A stretch of DNA of 64,000 bases from Streptomyces sp. NBC_01669 (GCF_026339735.1 NZ_JAPEQG010000001.1:3906001-3970000), one strand, 5' to 3'; shown: positions 34,174 to 42,817, counted from the stretch's first letter. The notes: generated by a model from the letters alone, not told the origin. Made by a program: numbers and translations.

Positions 34174-35010
34174 CTAGCGCTTCTTGTTCGTCTTGCGGCG
34201 GCGGACGATGTACTTGCTCGATGCCTTCTTCGGCGAGCGAGTACGACCCTCCTTCTGACCCCACGGCGAGACCGGGTGGCGACCACCGGAGGTCTTGCCC
34301 TCACCACCACCGTGCGGGTGGTCAACCGGGTTCATCGCGACACCGCGGACGGTCGGGCGAACGCCCTTCCAGCGCATGCGGCCGGCCTTGCCCCAGTTGA
34401 TGTTCGACTGCTCGGCGTTGCCGACCTCGCCGATCGTGGCGCGGCAGCGGGCGTCGACCAGGCGGATCTCACCCGACGGCATACGAAGGTGGGCCATGGT
34501 GCCCTCCTTCGCCAGCAGCTGCACGGAGGCACCCGCGGAACGGGCGAACTTCGCGCCGCCGCCGGGCCGCAGCTCGATGGCGTGGATGGTCGTACCGACC
34601 GGGATGTTGCGCAGCGCCAGGTTGTTACCGGGCTTGATGTCGGCCGTCGGGCCGTTCTCGACCCGGTCGCCCTGCGTCAGTCCACGCGGCGCGATGATGT
34701 AGCGCTTCTCGCCGTCCGCGTAGTGCAGGAGCGCGATGCGCGCGGTGCGGTTCGGGTCGTACTCGATGTGCGCGACCTTGGCCGGCACGCCGTCCTTGTC
34801 GTGACGACGGAAGTCGATCACTCGGTAGGCGCGCTTGTGGCCACCGCCCTGGTGGCGAACGGTCACACGACCGGCGTTGTTACGGCCGCCCTTGCTGTGC
34901 AGGGGGCGGACCAGCGACTTCTCCGGCGTGGACCGCGTGATCTCGACAAAGTCGGCGACGCTGGAGCCACGACGGCCCGGGGTCGTCGGCTTGTACTTGC
35001 GGATACCCAT
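34174..35010 (-). CDS. rplB: Ribosomal protein L2 (uL2)
   Basis: A 278-residue protein needed for subunit joining and peptidyl transfer. It starts MGIRKYKPTTPGRRGSSVAD; the highly conserved VDHPHGGGEGKTSGGRHPVS loop, with its functionally important histidine, is intact. It lies 40 nt after rplW. Confidence 0.99.
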   Translation of the reverse strand: MGIRKYKPTTPGRRGSSVADFVEITRSTPEKSLVRPLHSKGGRNNAGRVTVRHQGGGHKRAYRVIDFRRHDKDGVPAKVAHIEYDPNRTARIALLHYADGEKRYIIAPRGLTQGDRVENGPTADIKPGNNLALRNIPVGTTIHAIELRPGGGAKFARSAGASVQLLAKEGTMAHLRMPSGEIRLVDARCRATIGEVGNAEQSNINWGKAGRMRWKGVRPTVRGVAMNPVDHPHGGGEGKTSGGRHPVSPWGQKEGRTRSPKKASSKYIVRRRKTNKKR

Positions 35011-35050
35011 TTCTCAGTCCTCGTCCGATTTCGGACGATCCAGACCGCCC

Positions 35051-35374
35051 TTAGGCGGTCGGACCGCCGAAGATGTCGATACGGTCGCCCTCGGCGAGGG
35101 TCACGATGGCGCGCTTCGTGTCGGCGCGCTTGCCGAAACCGGTCTTGGTGCGCTTGCGCTTACCCTGCCGGTTGATCGTGTTGACCCCGGTGACCTTGAC
35201 CGAGAAGACCGCTTCCACGGCCTGCTTGATCTGGGTCTTGTTGGAGCCGGGCGCGACGATGAACGTGTACTTGTTCTCGTCGAGCAGCGCGTAGCTCTTC
35301 TCGGAAACGACCGGCTTGACGAGAACGTCGCGCGGGTCCGTGAAGGTCTTGCTGGTTACGGTCGCCTCGCTCAT
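35051..35374 (-). CDS. rplW: Ribosomal protein L23 (uL23)
   Basis: A 107-residue exit-tunnel protein, docking site for nascent-chain factors. Motifs are DVLVKPVVSEKSYALLDENK and AVEAVFSVKVTGVNTINRQG. The start overlaps the rplD stop by one base. Its stop codon sits in a small hairpin (ACCGCC with GGCGGT, 35044-35059). Confidence 0.98.
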   Translation of the reverse strand: MSEATVTSKTFTDPRDVLVKPVVSEKSYALLDENKYTFIVAPGSNKTQIKQAVEAVFSVKVTGVNTINRQGKRKRTKTGFGKRADTKRAIVTLAEGDRIDIFGGPTA

Positions 35375-36024
35375 CAGGCGTCGCTCCCTTCGGTCTCATC
35401 GGCCTTGGGGCCAGACACGAAGGACTCGAGGGCGGCCTGAGTGAAGACCACGTCGTCGGAGACGATCACGTCGTACGTGTTGAGCTGGCCCGGCTCCAGG
35501 ATGTGCACCTGGGGCAGGTTGCGGGCGGACAGCCACGCGGCCTCGTCGGCGCGCTCGACGACCAGGAGCAGGTTCTTGCGCTCCGAGATCTTGCCGAACA
35601 GCGTCTTGGCGGCCTTCGTGGAGACTGCACCGTCGACCACGCCGGTGACGACGTGGATACGGGAGTGGCGTGCCCGGTCGGAGAGGGCACCGCGCAGGGC
35701 GGCGGCCTTCATCTTCTTCGGGGTGCGCTGCGAGTAGTCACGCGGCTGCGGACCGTGGACGACGCCACCGCCGACGAACTGCGGTGCGCGGGTCGAACCC
35801 TGGCGGGCGCGGCCGGTGCCCTTCTGGCGGTACGGCTTGCGGCCACCACCACGGACTTCGCCGCGACGCTTGGTCTTGTGCGTGCCCTGGCGGGCAGCAG
35901 CCAGCTGAGCGACAACGACCTGGTGGATCAGCGGAACGCTGGTCTTCGCGTCGAAGATCTCCGCGGGGAGTTCGACGGTACCGGCCTTGTCGCCTGCCGG
36001 CGAAAGGATGTCAATGGTGCTCAT
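35374..36024 (-). CDS. rplD: Ribosomal protein L4 (uL4)
   Basis: A 216-residue protein lining the exit tunnel; in E. coli it also represses the S10 operon. ATG at 36024 gives MSTIDILSPAGDKAGTVELP. The tunnel loop RRGEVRGGGRKPYRQKGTGR is intact. The frame is open further upstream to 36123 but that part lies inside rplC and is not conserved. It begins 4 nt after rplC. Confidence 0.98.
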   Translation of the reverse strand: MSTIDILSPAGDKAGTVELPAEIFDAKTSVPLIHQVVVAQLAAARQGTHKTKRRGEVRGGGRKPYRQKGTGRARQGSTRAPQFVGGGVVHGPQPRDYSQRTPKKMKAAALRGALSDRARHSRIHVVTGVVDGAVSTKAAKTLFGKISERKNLLLVVERADEAAWLSARNLPQVHILEPGQLNTYDVIVSDDVVFTQAALESFVSGPKADETEGSDA

Positions 36025-36028
36025 TACC

Positions 36029-36673
36029 TCAAGCCCCCTTGGCCGCGGTACGGACCAGGACGAGGCCGCCGTTCGGACCGGGGACTGCGCCCTTGATGAG
36101 GAGCAGACCCTTCTCCGCGTCAACCGCGTGGATGGTCAGGTTCTGGGTGGTGACACGCTCGTTGCCCATGCGACCCGCCATGCGCATGCCCTTGAAGACA
36201 CGGCCGGGGGTGGCACAGCCACCGATGGAGCCGGGCATACGGTGCACACGGTGGGCACCGTGGGACGCCTTGCCACCCTTGAAGTTGTGACGCTTCATCA
36301 CACCGGCGAAGCCCTTGCCCTTGCTCTTGCCCGTGACGTCAACCTTGACGCCGGACTCGAACACTGCGGCAGTGACCTCCTGGCCCAGCGTGTACTCGCT
36401 GGCGTCAGGGGTGCGGAGCTCCACCAGGTGGCGGCGCGGGGTCACGTCGGCCTTGGCGAAGTGGCCCTTGAGGGGCTTGTTCACCTTGCGCGGGTCGATC
36501 TCGCCGAAGGCGATCTGGACCGACTCGTAGCCGTCGCTGTCGTTGGTGCGGACCTGGGTGACGACGCAGGGCCCGGCCTTGACGACGGTCACCGGGACGA
36601 CCCGGTTGTTCTCGTCCCAGACCTGGGTCATGCCGAGCTTCTCGCCCAGGACGCCCTTAATGTTCTTAGCCAT
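36029..36673 (-). CDS. rplC: Ribosomal protein L3 (uL3)
   Basis: A 214-residue protein that shapes the peptidyl transferase centre. It starts MAKNIKGVLGEKLGMTQVWD and has FAGVMKRHNFKGGKASHGAH and MPGSIGGCATPGRVFKGMRM. ATG at 36673 is preferred over an upstream start that adds four unconserved residues. It is 13 nt after rpsJ. Confidence 0.98.
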   Translation of the reverse strand: MAKNIKGVLGEKLGMTQVWDENNRVVPVTVVKAGPCVVTQVRTNDSDGYESVQIAFGEIDPRKVNKPLKGHFAKADVTPRRHLVELRTPDASEYTLGQEVTAAVFESGVKVDVTGKSKGKGFAGVMKRHNFKGGKASHGAHRVHRMPGSIGGCATPGRVFKGMRMAGRMGNERVTTQNLTIHAVDAEKGLLLIKGAVPGPNGGLVLVRTAAKGA

Positions 36674-36686
36674 CTCGCGCGTCACC

Positions 36687-36995
36687 TCAGAGCTTGATCT
36701 CGATGTCGACGCCGGCCGGCAGGTCGAGACGCATCAGCGAGTCAACCGTCTTCGGCGTGGGGTCGAGGATGTCGATGAGGCGCTTGTGCGTGCGCATCTC
36801 GAAGTGCTCGCGCGAGTCCTTGTACTTGTGCGGCGACTTGATGACGCAGTACACGTTCTTCTCAGTGGGCAGCGGCACCGGGCCCGCGACCGACGCACCA
36901 GTGCGGGTCACCGTCTCGACGATCTTCTTCGCCGAGGAGTCGATGACCTCGTGGTCGTAGGCCTTGAGCCGGATGCGGATCTTCTGTCCCGCCAT
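36687..36995 (-). CDS. rpsJ: Ribosomal protein S10 (uS10)
   Basis: A 102-residue 30S protein that also pairs with NusB in antitermination. ATG at 36995 gives MAGQKIRIRLKAYDHEVIDS. It has GPVPLPTEKNVYCVIKSPHK and RTHKRLIDILDPTPKTVDSL. It is the first gene of the S10 operon. Its 5' leader carries a hairpin motif almost identical to one before rpsL. Confidence 0.99.
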   Translation of the reverse strand: MAGQKIRIRLKAYDHEVIDSSAKKIVETVTRTGASVAGPVPLPTEKNVYCVIKSPHKYKDSREHFEMRTHKRLIDILDPTPKTVDSLMRLDLPAGVDIEIKL

Positions 36996-37532
36996 GGCTA
37001 CTAGTAGTCCTGTCTCTCGTAACGCTCTGGAACCCGGGGGTTCTGGTAACTCCTCCTCCGACCCACGCGGTCGGGCGTGTCGCATCCCCTCTACGCAGAT
37101 CTCCCGAAGGATTTCCCAACCAAGGGGGTGCGGGCCGTGGACCGCGCTGTGCTCAATCAAGAGCGTCGGGGGTGGAACACCCACCGGGTGCCTGGCCGGC
37201 GCCCCACTTACGCTTCCCGAAAGATTCCCGTACGTCCGGCCCTCATGGGGCCGACGAGTACTGTGGGACTCGCTTCCGGTCCTCCCGGCGGGAGGCGCGC
37301 AGCATTGACACTCAACCGAGCAACCTGGTCAGTGTGCCATACGCGGCGGGAGCCTGGCCAATCCGGCCGAAGAGATTACCCCGCGGGTGTTGCGTGTCAA
37401 ACCGCGGCTCAACCAACGCCCTGCGACGCGGCGGCAGGGCGCCGGGAGAACAGCAGGAGGAATATCCGCTGGAACGCCGCTCCCCCACCCTCCTACGCTG
37501 ACCACGTCATCGACACGGGGGCCTCGACCGTC
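36996..37532. promoter_or_regulatory. Divergent control region between rpsJ and the RNA ligase gene
   Basis: 537 nt with no gene on either strand. On the rpsJ side it holds the conserved leader hairpin (37058-37082) and a 15-nt palindrome CCTCCCGGCGGGAGG (37281-37295). A consensus TTGACA lies at about 37305 on the plus strand, inside a TTGACACTCAA palindrome-like element, but neither direction has a convincing -10 at 17-18 nt. Promoters for both units must be here; I cannot place them with confidence. Confidence 0.55.
37058..37082 (-). promoter_or_regulatory. Conserved leader hairpin motif of the S10 operon
   Basis: A 25-nt segment 63 nt upstream of the rpsJ ATG. It is identical at 24 of 25 positions to 49403-49427 upstream of rpsL. 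On the minus strand it begins CGACACGCCCGACC and can fold CCGACC against GGTCGG. Position in both leaders implies shared control or a shared RNA structure. Confidence 0.6.
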
Positions 37533-39182
37533 ATGCGTACGCACTATCCACGGACACCGCATCTGCCGTGGTCCCCAGGGGCGACCACGGACGATGTACG
37601 GGTGACCGGCCTGTGCGGGTTCCGTGGCCGCGAGGTCGTCGCCACCGAGAAGCTCGACGGCGAGAACACCACTCTGTACGCCGACGGCCTGCACGCCCGT
37701 TCGCCGGATTCGGCGCCTCATCCGTCCAGGACCTGGGTCAAGGCCCTGCAGGGGCGGATCGGGCACGCTGTCCCCGCGGGCCGGCGGGTGTGCGGCGAGA
37801 ACATGTACGCCCGGCACTCGATCGCGTACGAGGACCTGGACAGCGACTTCTACGGCTTCTCCGTGTGGGAGGCGGACGGGCGCTGCCTCGACTGGGACGA
37901 GACGGTGAGCTGTCTGCGCGCACTCGGCATCCCCGTGCCCAGGGTGCTGTGGCGGGGCACGTTCGACGAGCGGGCGCTGCGGGCGCTCAGCGTCGACCGG
38001 GACCGCCAGGAGGGGTACGTCGTCCGGACCGTCGAAGGATTCGCCGACGACGACTTCGCGCGGCGGGTCGCGAAGTGGGTCAGGCCCCACCATGTACGCA
38101 CCGGTACGCACTGGATGCACGCGGCCGTCGTCGAGAACGGTCTGGGCCCGCACGCGCCGCTGTGGGCGGTGCGGGCGGGCGCCGGCACCGACGCGCAGGC
38201 TCTGGCCGCCGCGCTGGATGTGCCCGGCGGGGACGCGGATGCCCTCGGTCGGCTGGCCGTCGGGCAGTCGGGGGACGTCCGTCTCTCCGGCGTACTGGCT
38301 GCGCTGCTGCACGGCAGCCGGCGGTCGTGGCTCGCGCCGAAACTCGCCCCGGCGCTGGGCATGCCACTTGCCAGGCGCGTCGCCGACCTCGTCGGGCTGC
38401 ATCCGGCCCTGCACCGGCCCTACCCGGACGAGGAACGGCACGCCGGTCTGGTGCGGCTGTCGTACGCCGCCGACCTGGGCGTCCTCCACGCCGTCGCACG
38501 CGCGACCGCCCGGGACGACGAGGCGCGCGATCAGGTGGAGTGGTCCGCGCTGCACGCGCAGGACGCCGGGCCGCTCGCCGGGCTGCGTGAGCAGTTCGCC
38601 GGGCTGGACACCGACACCTCGGTCCGTTGCCTGGCCGAGGCACGCGAGGCGTACGCGCTCGGACGGATCCGCACGGCCGGGGAAGCGGTCGCGGCCACCT
38701 GGCGGTGGCGGTCGGGCGCCTTACCGAAGCTGATTCAGATGGTCGGCCCGTCAGGCAGCGGCAAGAGCACGTTCGCACGGGAGCTGGCCGGGGTGGACAC
38801 CCGCATCTGCCTCGACGAGCTGCGCGCGGCCCGCGGCTCCCGCGCCGACCAGAGGGCCAACGCGGATGTCCTGCGCACCGGACTCGACCGGCTGGACGCC
38901 GCGCTGGCCGCCGGCGGGACCGTGGTGTGGGACGCGACCTCACTCAATCAGCAGCAGCGTTCCCTGGTGCGCACCGTCGCCCGGCGCCGGGACGCACTCG
39001 TCACCCACGCCGTGATGCTCGTCGACGAGGACGAGCTGACCCGGCGCAACGCGGGACGCGAGCACCCGGTGCCGCCCGGCGTTCTCGCCGCCCAGCTGCA
39101 CCGCTTCGCCCCGCCGTACCCGGGCCAGGCGCACCGCACCTGGTACATCGGGGCGAGCGGGACGATCGAGGAGGAGGCATAG
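37533..39182 (+). CDS. RNA ligase fused to polynucleotide kinase-like P-loop domain
   Basis: A 549-residue protein. Residues 1-190 hold the covalent nucleotidyltransferase motifs of RNA ligases: motif I E39-K40-L-D-G-E-N with K40 the expected AMP-bound lysine, a CGENMYARHSIAY segment (87-99), motif III FYGFSVWE (106-113), motif IV E160-G-Y-V-V-R165 and a motif V-like KW at 181. Residues about 195-395 are helical and unassigned. The C-terminal domain has P-loop G405-P-S-G-S-G-K-S-T413, D428-x-x-R431 as in T4 polynucleotide kinase, and an Arg-rich lid (RRNAGR). It probably phosphorylates 5'-OH RNA ends and seals them. ATG 37533 lacks a strong ribosome site, so the start is less sure. It is followed after 2 nt by its partner gene. 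Confidence 0.85.
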   Translation: MRTHYPRTPHLPWSPGATTDDVRVTGLCGFRGREVVATEKLDGENTTLYADGLHARSPDSAPHPSRTWVKALQGRIGHAVPAGRRVCGENMYARHSIAYEDLDSDFYGFSVWEADGRCLDWDETVSCLRALGIPVPRVLWRGTFDERALRALSVDRDRQEGYVVRTVEGFADDDFARRVAKWVRPHHVRTGTHWMHAAVVENGLGPHAPLWAVRAGAGTDAQALAAALDVPGGDADALGRLAVGQSGDVRLSGVLAALLHGSRRSWLAPKLAPALGMPLARRVADLVGLHPALHRPYPDEERHAGLVRLSYAADLGVLHAVARATARDDEARDQVEWSALHAQDAGPLAGLREQFAGLDTDTSVRCLAEAREAYALGRIRTAGEAVAATWRWRSGALPKLIQMVGPSGSGKSTFARELAGVDTRICLDELRAARGSRADQRANADVLRTGLDRLDAALAAGGTVVWDATSLNQQQRSLVRTVARRRDALVTHAVMLVDEDELTRRNAGREHPVPPGVLAAQLHRFAPPYPGQAHRTWYIGASGTIEEEA

Positions 39183-39184
39183 CC

Positions 39185-42004
39185 GTGCGCACCAGCGAGG
39201 AGATCTACCACCGGGTGCGCTGGGACGCGCGCTTCGACCCCGCCCGCTTCGTCGTCGGCGTCAACCAGCGCGGGGCTCCGCCCGAGCGGGTCCCGCTGCC
39301 CATGTTCGTGCCGGGCGGCGACATCCCCTGGCACCGGGTGCTGTTCTTCGAGGCCGACGGCGAGGTCGTATGGGACCGGACCACGGGCGTCGACCGGATC
39401 GACGACACGGACGCCGGGCGGGTGCGGGAGGCACGCAGGCTGCGGGCGCCGTTCTTCACCGCCCGCACGCCGTACGCCTGGGACGGCGCCGACTGGGTCC
39501 CTGCACGGACGCCCCGGGGCGCCGGACCCGCGGGACGGCTGCGCGTACTGACCTGGAACACCCTGTGGGACCGCTACGACGCCGACCGCATCGACACGGC
39601 CACGCGCAGACCGCTGCTGATCGCCGCGCTTTGCGAGGCCGACGCCGACGTCATCGCGCTCCAGGAGGCCGAGCCGCAGCTGCTCACCCTGCTGCTGCGG
39701 GAGCCGTGGGTGCGTGAGGCGTACACCCTGGGGACGGCGGCGCGGGACGTCGACGCGTGCGGTCTGCTGCTGCTGTGCAGGCTGCCCGTGCGGGAGGCCG
39801 GCCACCACGAGCTCGGCCCGCACAAGGCGGTGGCGGCCCTCGTCGCGGAGACCGGCGCCGGGCCGGTCACGGTAGCCACGACCCACCTGAGCAGCGACCA
39901 CTCGGAGAACGGCACACAGCGGCGCAACGCCGAACTGGCCCGGATCGCCGAGGGGCTGGCATCCCTGGACGGTGACCTCGTCCTCATGGGCGACTTCAAC
40001 GACGGCACCGACGCGCCGGGCACGACGCTCGGAATGCGCGACGCGTGGAGCGAGGTCCACGGCCCGGATGACGCGACACCGACGTTCGACCCGCGCGTCA
40101 ATCCGCTGGCCTCCGTCGCCTCGCTGACCGGGCGGGCGTCCCGGCTGGACCGGGTACTGCTGCGCGCGGAGGGACTGCGGGTGCGGCGCGCCGAACTCCG
40201 TGGCGACGTCCCCACGGCCGAGGGTCTGTACATCTCCGACCACTACGGCGTGCTGACCGAACTGGCCCCTGTGGACGCGGAGAGCGCCGAGGCCCTGGAC
40301 ATGAAGCCCACGCCCCGTACGGCACTGGCATGGATTCCGCCGCAGGAGCTCTGGCCGCCGCTGCAGGCGATCCGGCGGGACCACGACCCGCAGATCCGCC
40401 GCTGGCCGCCGCACGTCAATCTGCTCTTCGGCTTCGTCCCCGAGTACGCCTTCGAACAGGCCGCGCCGCTGCTCGCCGCCGCTGCCGCCGGGTGTGCGCC
40501 CTTCGACGCGCTGCTGGCGGGTGTGCAGTGGTTCGGGCACCGCGAGGGGGCCACGGTGTGGCTGGACCCGGCGGCCGGGGGCGGGGAACCGTGGGCCGGC
40601 CTGTGGGAGGAGCTCGTACGGCGGTTCCCCACCTGCCGCGGCCACCACGGGGGATTCACCCCGCACCTCAGCCTGGGCCGGACCAGGGACCCGCACGCCC
40701 TGGCCGCCGAGTGCGGTTGGCGGCTCGATCCGATGCCGGTCCGGGTCGGGGAGCTGGCGCTGCTGTCGCGGCGCGGCGACGAGCCGATGCGGGTACGGGC
40801 GACAGTGGCGCTGGGAACGGGCGAGGTGCGTTGGGTACCGGACGCACAGCCGACGGACGAGCCCCTCACGCCCGGACACGGAAACCCCGGACACGGGAAC
40901 CCCGGCCCGGCCTCGGGCGGCGCCCGACCGGTCGCGGACGCCACCGGTGTCGTACGCCGCGTCCGCGAGGCGCTGACCGGCGGGGTCGTTCACGTCGCCG
41001 GCTCCCGGCGCATGGGCTGCGCCCTGCCCGGCGCAGATCTGGATCTGGTGGCGGCGCTGCCGGGCGATGCCGAACTGACCGTTGTACAGGCCCGGTTGGC
41101 GGCGGCGCTGCCGCACGCGGCGGACGTCCGGGAGGTGGCCGGAGCGCGGGTCCCCGGCCTGCGGGCGGACGTCGACGGCCTGCGCGTGGACCTGGTCGTG
41201 GTCCCCACCGGTCCGATGGACCCGGCGGATGCGATCGAGCGCCGAGCGGAGTTGGGCGAGGCGGCGGCGGTCGCGCTCAGCGCGGTGAGCGACGCGGAGG
41301 CGGTGCTCACCCTGGCGGGCGACCGGCAGGAGACTTTCGCGCGACTGGCCCGGGAGGTCAAGGCGTGGGCGAAGGCACGCGGCCTGGACTCGGCGCCGTT
41401 CGGCGGACTTCCCGGCCTGGCATGGGCCGTCCTGGCGGCCCGTACGGTCCGCGGGGCGGATGACCTGTCGCCCGACGGGCTGCTGCGGCACTTCTTCGCG
41501 ACCTGGGCGGCCTGGGACTGGCGCGTGCCGGTGGGTACGGCGGTGCCGCAGGCACCGGAACCGCCGGTCACGATCACGACTCCGTCGGAGCCCGTACGCT
41601 CCTGCACCGACCAGGTCACGCCGGGCATGCGCGACCTGCTCACCCAGGAGCTGTTCCGCGCCTGGGAGCTGCTGGAGACGGGATCCTCCGGGCTGCTGCT
41701 GTCGCCGCCGCCGCTGCACCGCCGCCACGCGGCCTGGGCTGTCGTGGCCGTACGCCCGGGACCGGACGAGGGCCGGGTGCGCGGCCGGATGCGCGCCCTG
41801 CTCGGCGACCTGTCGGACATGGCCCCCGAGTCCCACGCCTGGCCCCGCCCCTTCGGCATGGACCCGGTCCGCTACGCGATCGGCCTCGGTCCGGTCCCTC
41901 CGGACAGCGCACTGGTCGAAGGGGTCGCGGAGCGCCGACTGCGGGGACTCACCGGGGTCACGCTCACGCGCGTCGCCGGCGGGGACGTGCCGACCCTGCG
42001 CTGA
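39185..42004 (+). CDS. Multidomain RNA repair protein: MJ1316/DUF504, EEP, 2H phosphoesterase, poly(A)-polymerase-like
   Basis: A 939-residue protein starting at GTG 39185 with AGGAGG 7 nt before it. Domain 1 (about 1-95) ends in IPWHRVLFFEADGEVVWDR, the DUF504/MJ1316 signature. Domain 2 (about 118-362) is an endonuclease/exonuclease/phosphatase fold: WNTLWD 124-129, E161, H234, GDFND 269-273, SDH 351-353. Domain 3 (about 375-550) has two 2H motifs, PHVNL at 409 and PHLSL at 493. Domain 4 (about 585-935) is a polymerase-beta-type nucleotidyltransferase with G606-S607, D618-x-D620 and probable third Asp D669, then a poly(A)-polymerase-like helical part (FGGLPGLAWAVLAA). All expected catalytic residues are present. 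Likely role: recognise, trim and rebuild broken RNA ends for the upstream ligase. Confidence 0.85.
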   Translation: MRTSEEIYHRVRWDARFDPARFVVGVNQRGAPPERVPLPMFVPGGDIPWHRVLFFEADGEVVWDRTTGVDRIDDTDAGRVREARRLRAPFFTARTPYAWDGADWVPARTPRGAGPAGRLRVLTWNTLWDRYDADRIDTATRRPLLIAALCEADADVIALQEAEPQLLTLLLREPWVREAYTLGTAARDVDACGLLLLCRLPVREAGHHELGPHKAVAALVAETGAGPVTVATTHLSSDHSENGTQRRNAELARIAEGLASLDGDLVLMGDFNDGTDAPGTTLGMRDAWSEVHGPDDATPTFDPRVNPLASVASLTGRASRLDRVLLRAEGLRVRRAELRGDVPTAEGLYISDHYGVLTELAPVDAESAEALDMKPTPRTALAWIPPQELWPPLQAIRRDHDPQIRRWPPHVNLLFGFVPEYAFEQAAPLLAAAAAGCAPFDALLAGVQWFGHREGATVWLDPAAGGGEPWAGLWEELVRRFPTCRGHHGGFTPHLSLGRTRDPHALAAECGWRLDPMPVRVGELALLSRRGDEPMRVRATVALGTGEVRWVPDAQPTDEPLTPGHGNPGHGNPGPASGGARPVADATGVVRRVREALTGGVVHVAGSRRMGCALPGADLDLVAALPGDAELTVVQARLAAALPHAADVREVAGARVPGLRADVDGLRVDLVVVPTGPMDPADAIERRAELGEAAAVALSAVSDAEAVLTLAGDRQETFARLAREVKAWAKARGLDSAPFGGLPGLAWAVLAARTVRGADDLSPDGLLRHFFATWAAWDWRVPVGTAVPQAPEPPVTITTPSEPVRSCTDQVTPGMRDLLTQELFRAWELLETGSSGLLLSPPPLHRRHAAWAVVAVRPGPDEGRVRGRMRALLGDLSDMAPESHAWPRPFGMDPVRYAIGLGPVPPDSALVEGVAERRLRGLTGVTLTRVAGGDVPTLR
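40872..40901 (+). repeat. 15-bp tandem repeat in the linker between 2H and nucleotidyltransferase domains
   Basis: Two copies of 15 bp (40872-40886 and 40887-40901) differ at one base and encode GHGNP twice. They fall in the flexible linker, so copy number could vary without damage to the domains. Confidence 0.75.
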
Positions 42005-42049
42005 CCGGGCCGACCGGTCCGTCCCACGCAAGACGGTGTGCCGGAACGC

Positions 42050-42085
42050 GGCCACCCGTGCGCCCGGCGGTACGGGCGGCCTTTT
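42050..42085 (+). terminator. Intrinsic terminator of the RNA repair operon
   Basis: A 10-bp stem with one A:C mismatch (42050-42059 with 42072-42081) is followed immediately by TTTT, 45 nt after the stop codon. It has a U-tract, unusual among the hairpins in this window, and closes the two-gene unit. Confidence 0.75.
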
Positions 42086-42258
42086 CCACGTAACGGGAGA
42101 GAAGAAGGAACCCCACCGGACCCCACCCCTCCCGCCCAACGTGCCGCATCACCCGCAGGGGTGAACATCGCCAACGTCACCGGTGGGGAGCCGGGCGCGG
42201 TGCCCCGGGCGTGCAGCGCCCTCACGGCGGCCGCGAACGGCCCTGAGAGAATCCGGCC

Positions 42259-42717
42259 ATGTCTACGCTTACAAACCGGGGCTGGGCCCTGCGCCCCGCG
42301 GACCCCGCCGACGTCGAGCAGATGGCGGAGCTCCGGGCCGTTGTCATGCGCCCCGACCTGGAGCGCCTGGGCCGCTATGACGAGCATCGCGTGCGGCAGC
42401 GGCTGCGGGACATCTTCGCGCCGGAGCACACCTCCGTCGTGGTCGCCGACGGCATGTTCGCCGGCTGCGTCACCCTGCGCCCGGTCGAGAGCGGCTGGTG
42501 GCTGGAGAACTTCTACCTCTCCCCCGCCCTCCAGGGCCGTGGGATCGGCACCGCCGTCCTGCGCGGCCTGCTGGAACGCGCCGACGCCGCAGGCGTGGAC
42601 GTCCGCCTGGACGTCCTCCAGGGCAGCACCGCCCGTCAGCTGTACGAACGCCACGGGTTCACCCTGGAGCGCGAGGACCCGATCGATGTCTTTATGGTGC
42701 GCCGGTCCGGCGTGTAG
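42259..42717 (+). CDS. GNAT-family N-acetyltransferase
   Basis: A 152-residue protein with the acetyl-CoA binding motif Q92-G-R-G-I-G-T and the C-terminal RQLYERHGFTLERED typical of GNAT enzymes. The N-terminal part WALRPADPADVEQMAELRAV is the usual first strand and helix. The substrate is unknown. It has its own short upstream region after the repair-operon terminator. Confidence 0.9.
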   Translation: MSTLTNRGWALRPADPADVEQMAELRAVVMRPDLERLGRYDEHRVRQRLRDIFAPEHTSVVVADGMFAGCVTLRPVESGWWLENFYLSPALQGRGIGTAVLRGLLERADAAGVDVRLDVLQGSTARQLYERHGFTLEREDPIDVFMVRRSGV

Positions 42718-42817
42718 CCGCGACAAGCAACGCGACCGCTCCGATCCCCGTCTAATCTGCCGCGGGAAGCGGCACTGACCGGCCGCTTCGACGGGGTGAA
42801 CGGACGGAGCACGGAGC

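Noticed and set aside
37300..37340. TTGACA at about 37305 as the promoter of the RNA ligase gene
   Set aside because: No acceptable -10 box at 16-19 nt, and the sequence is also part of a near-palindrome that reads similarly on the other strand.
38948..42139. A 1063-codon minus-strand frame opposite the RNA repair gene
   Set aside because: Arg/Gly/Pro-biased shadow. The plus strand carries intact catalytic motifs of four domains and a strong ribosome site.
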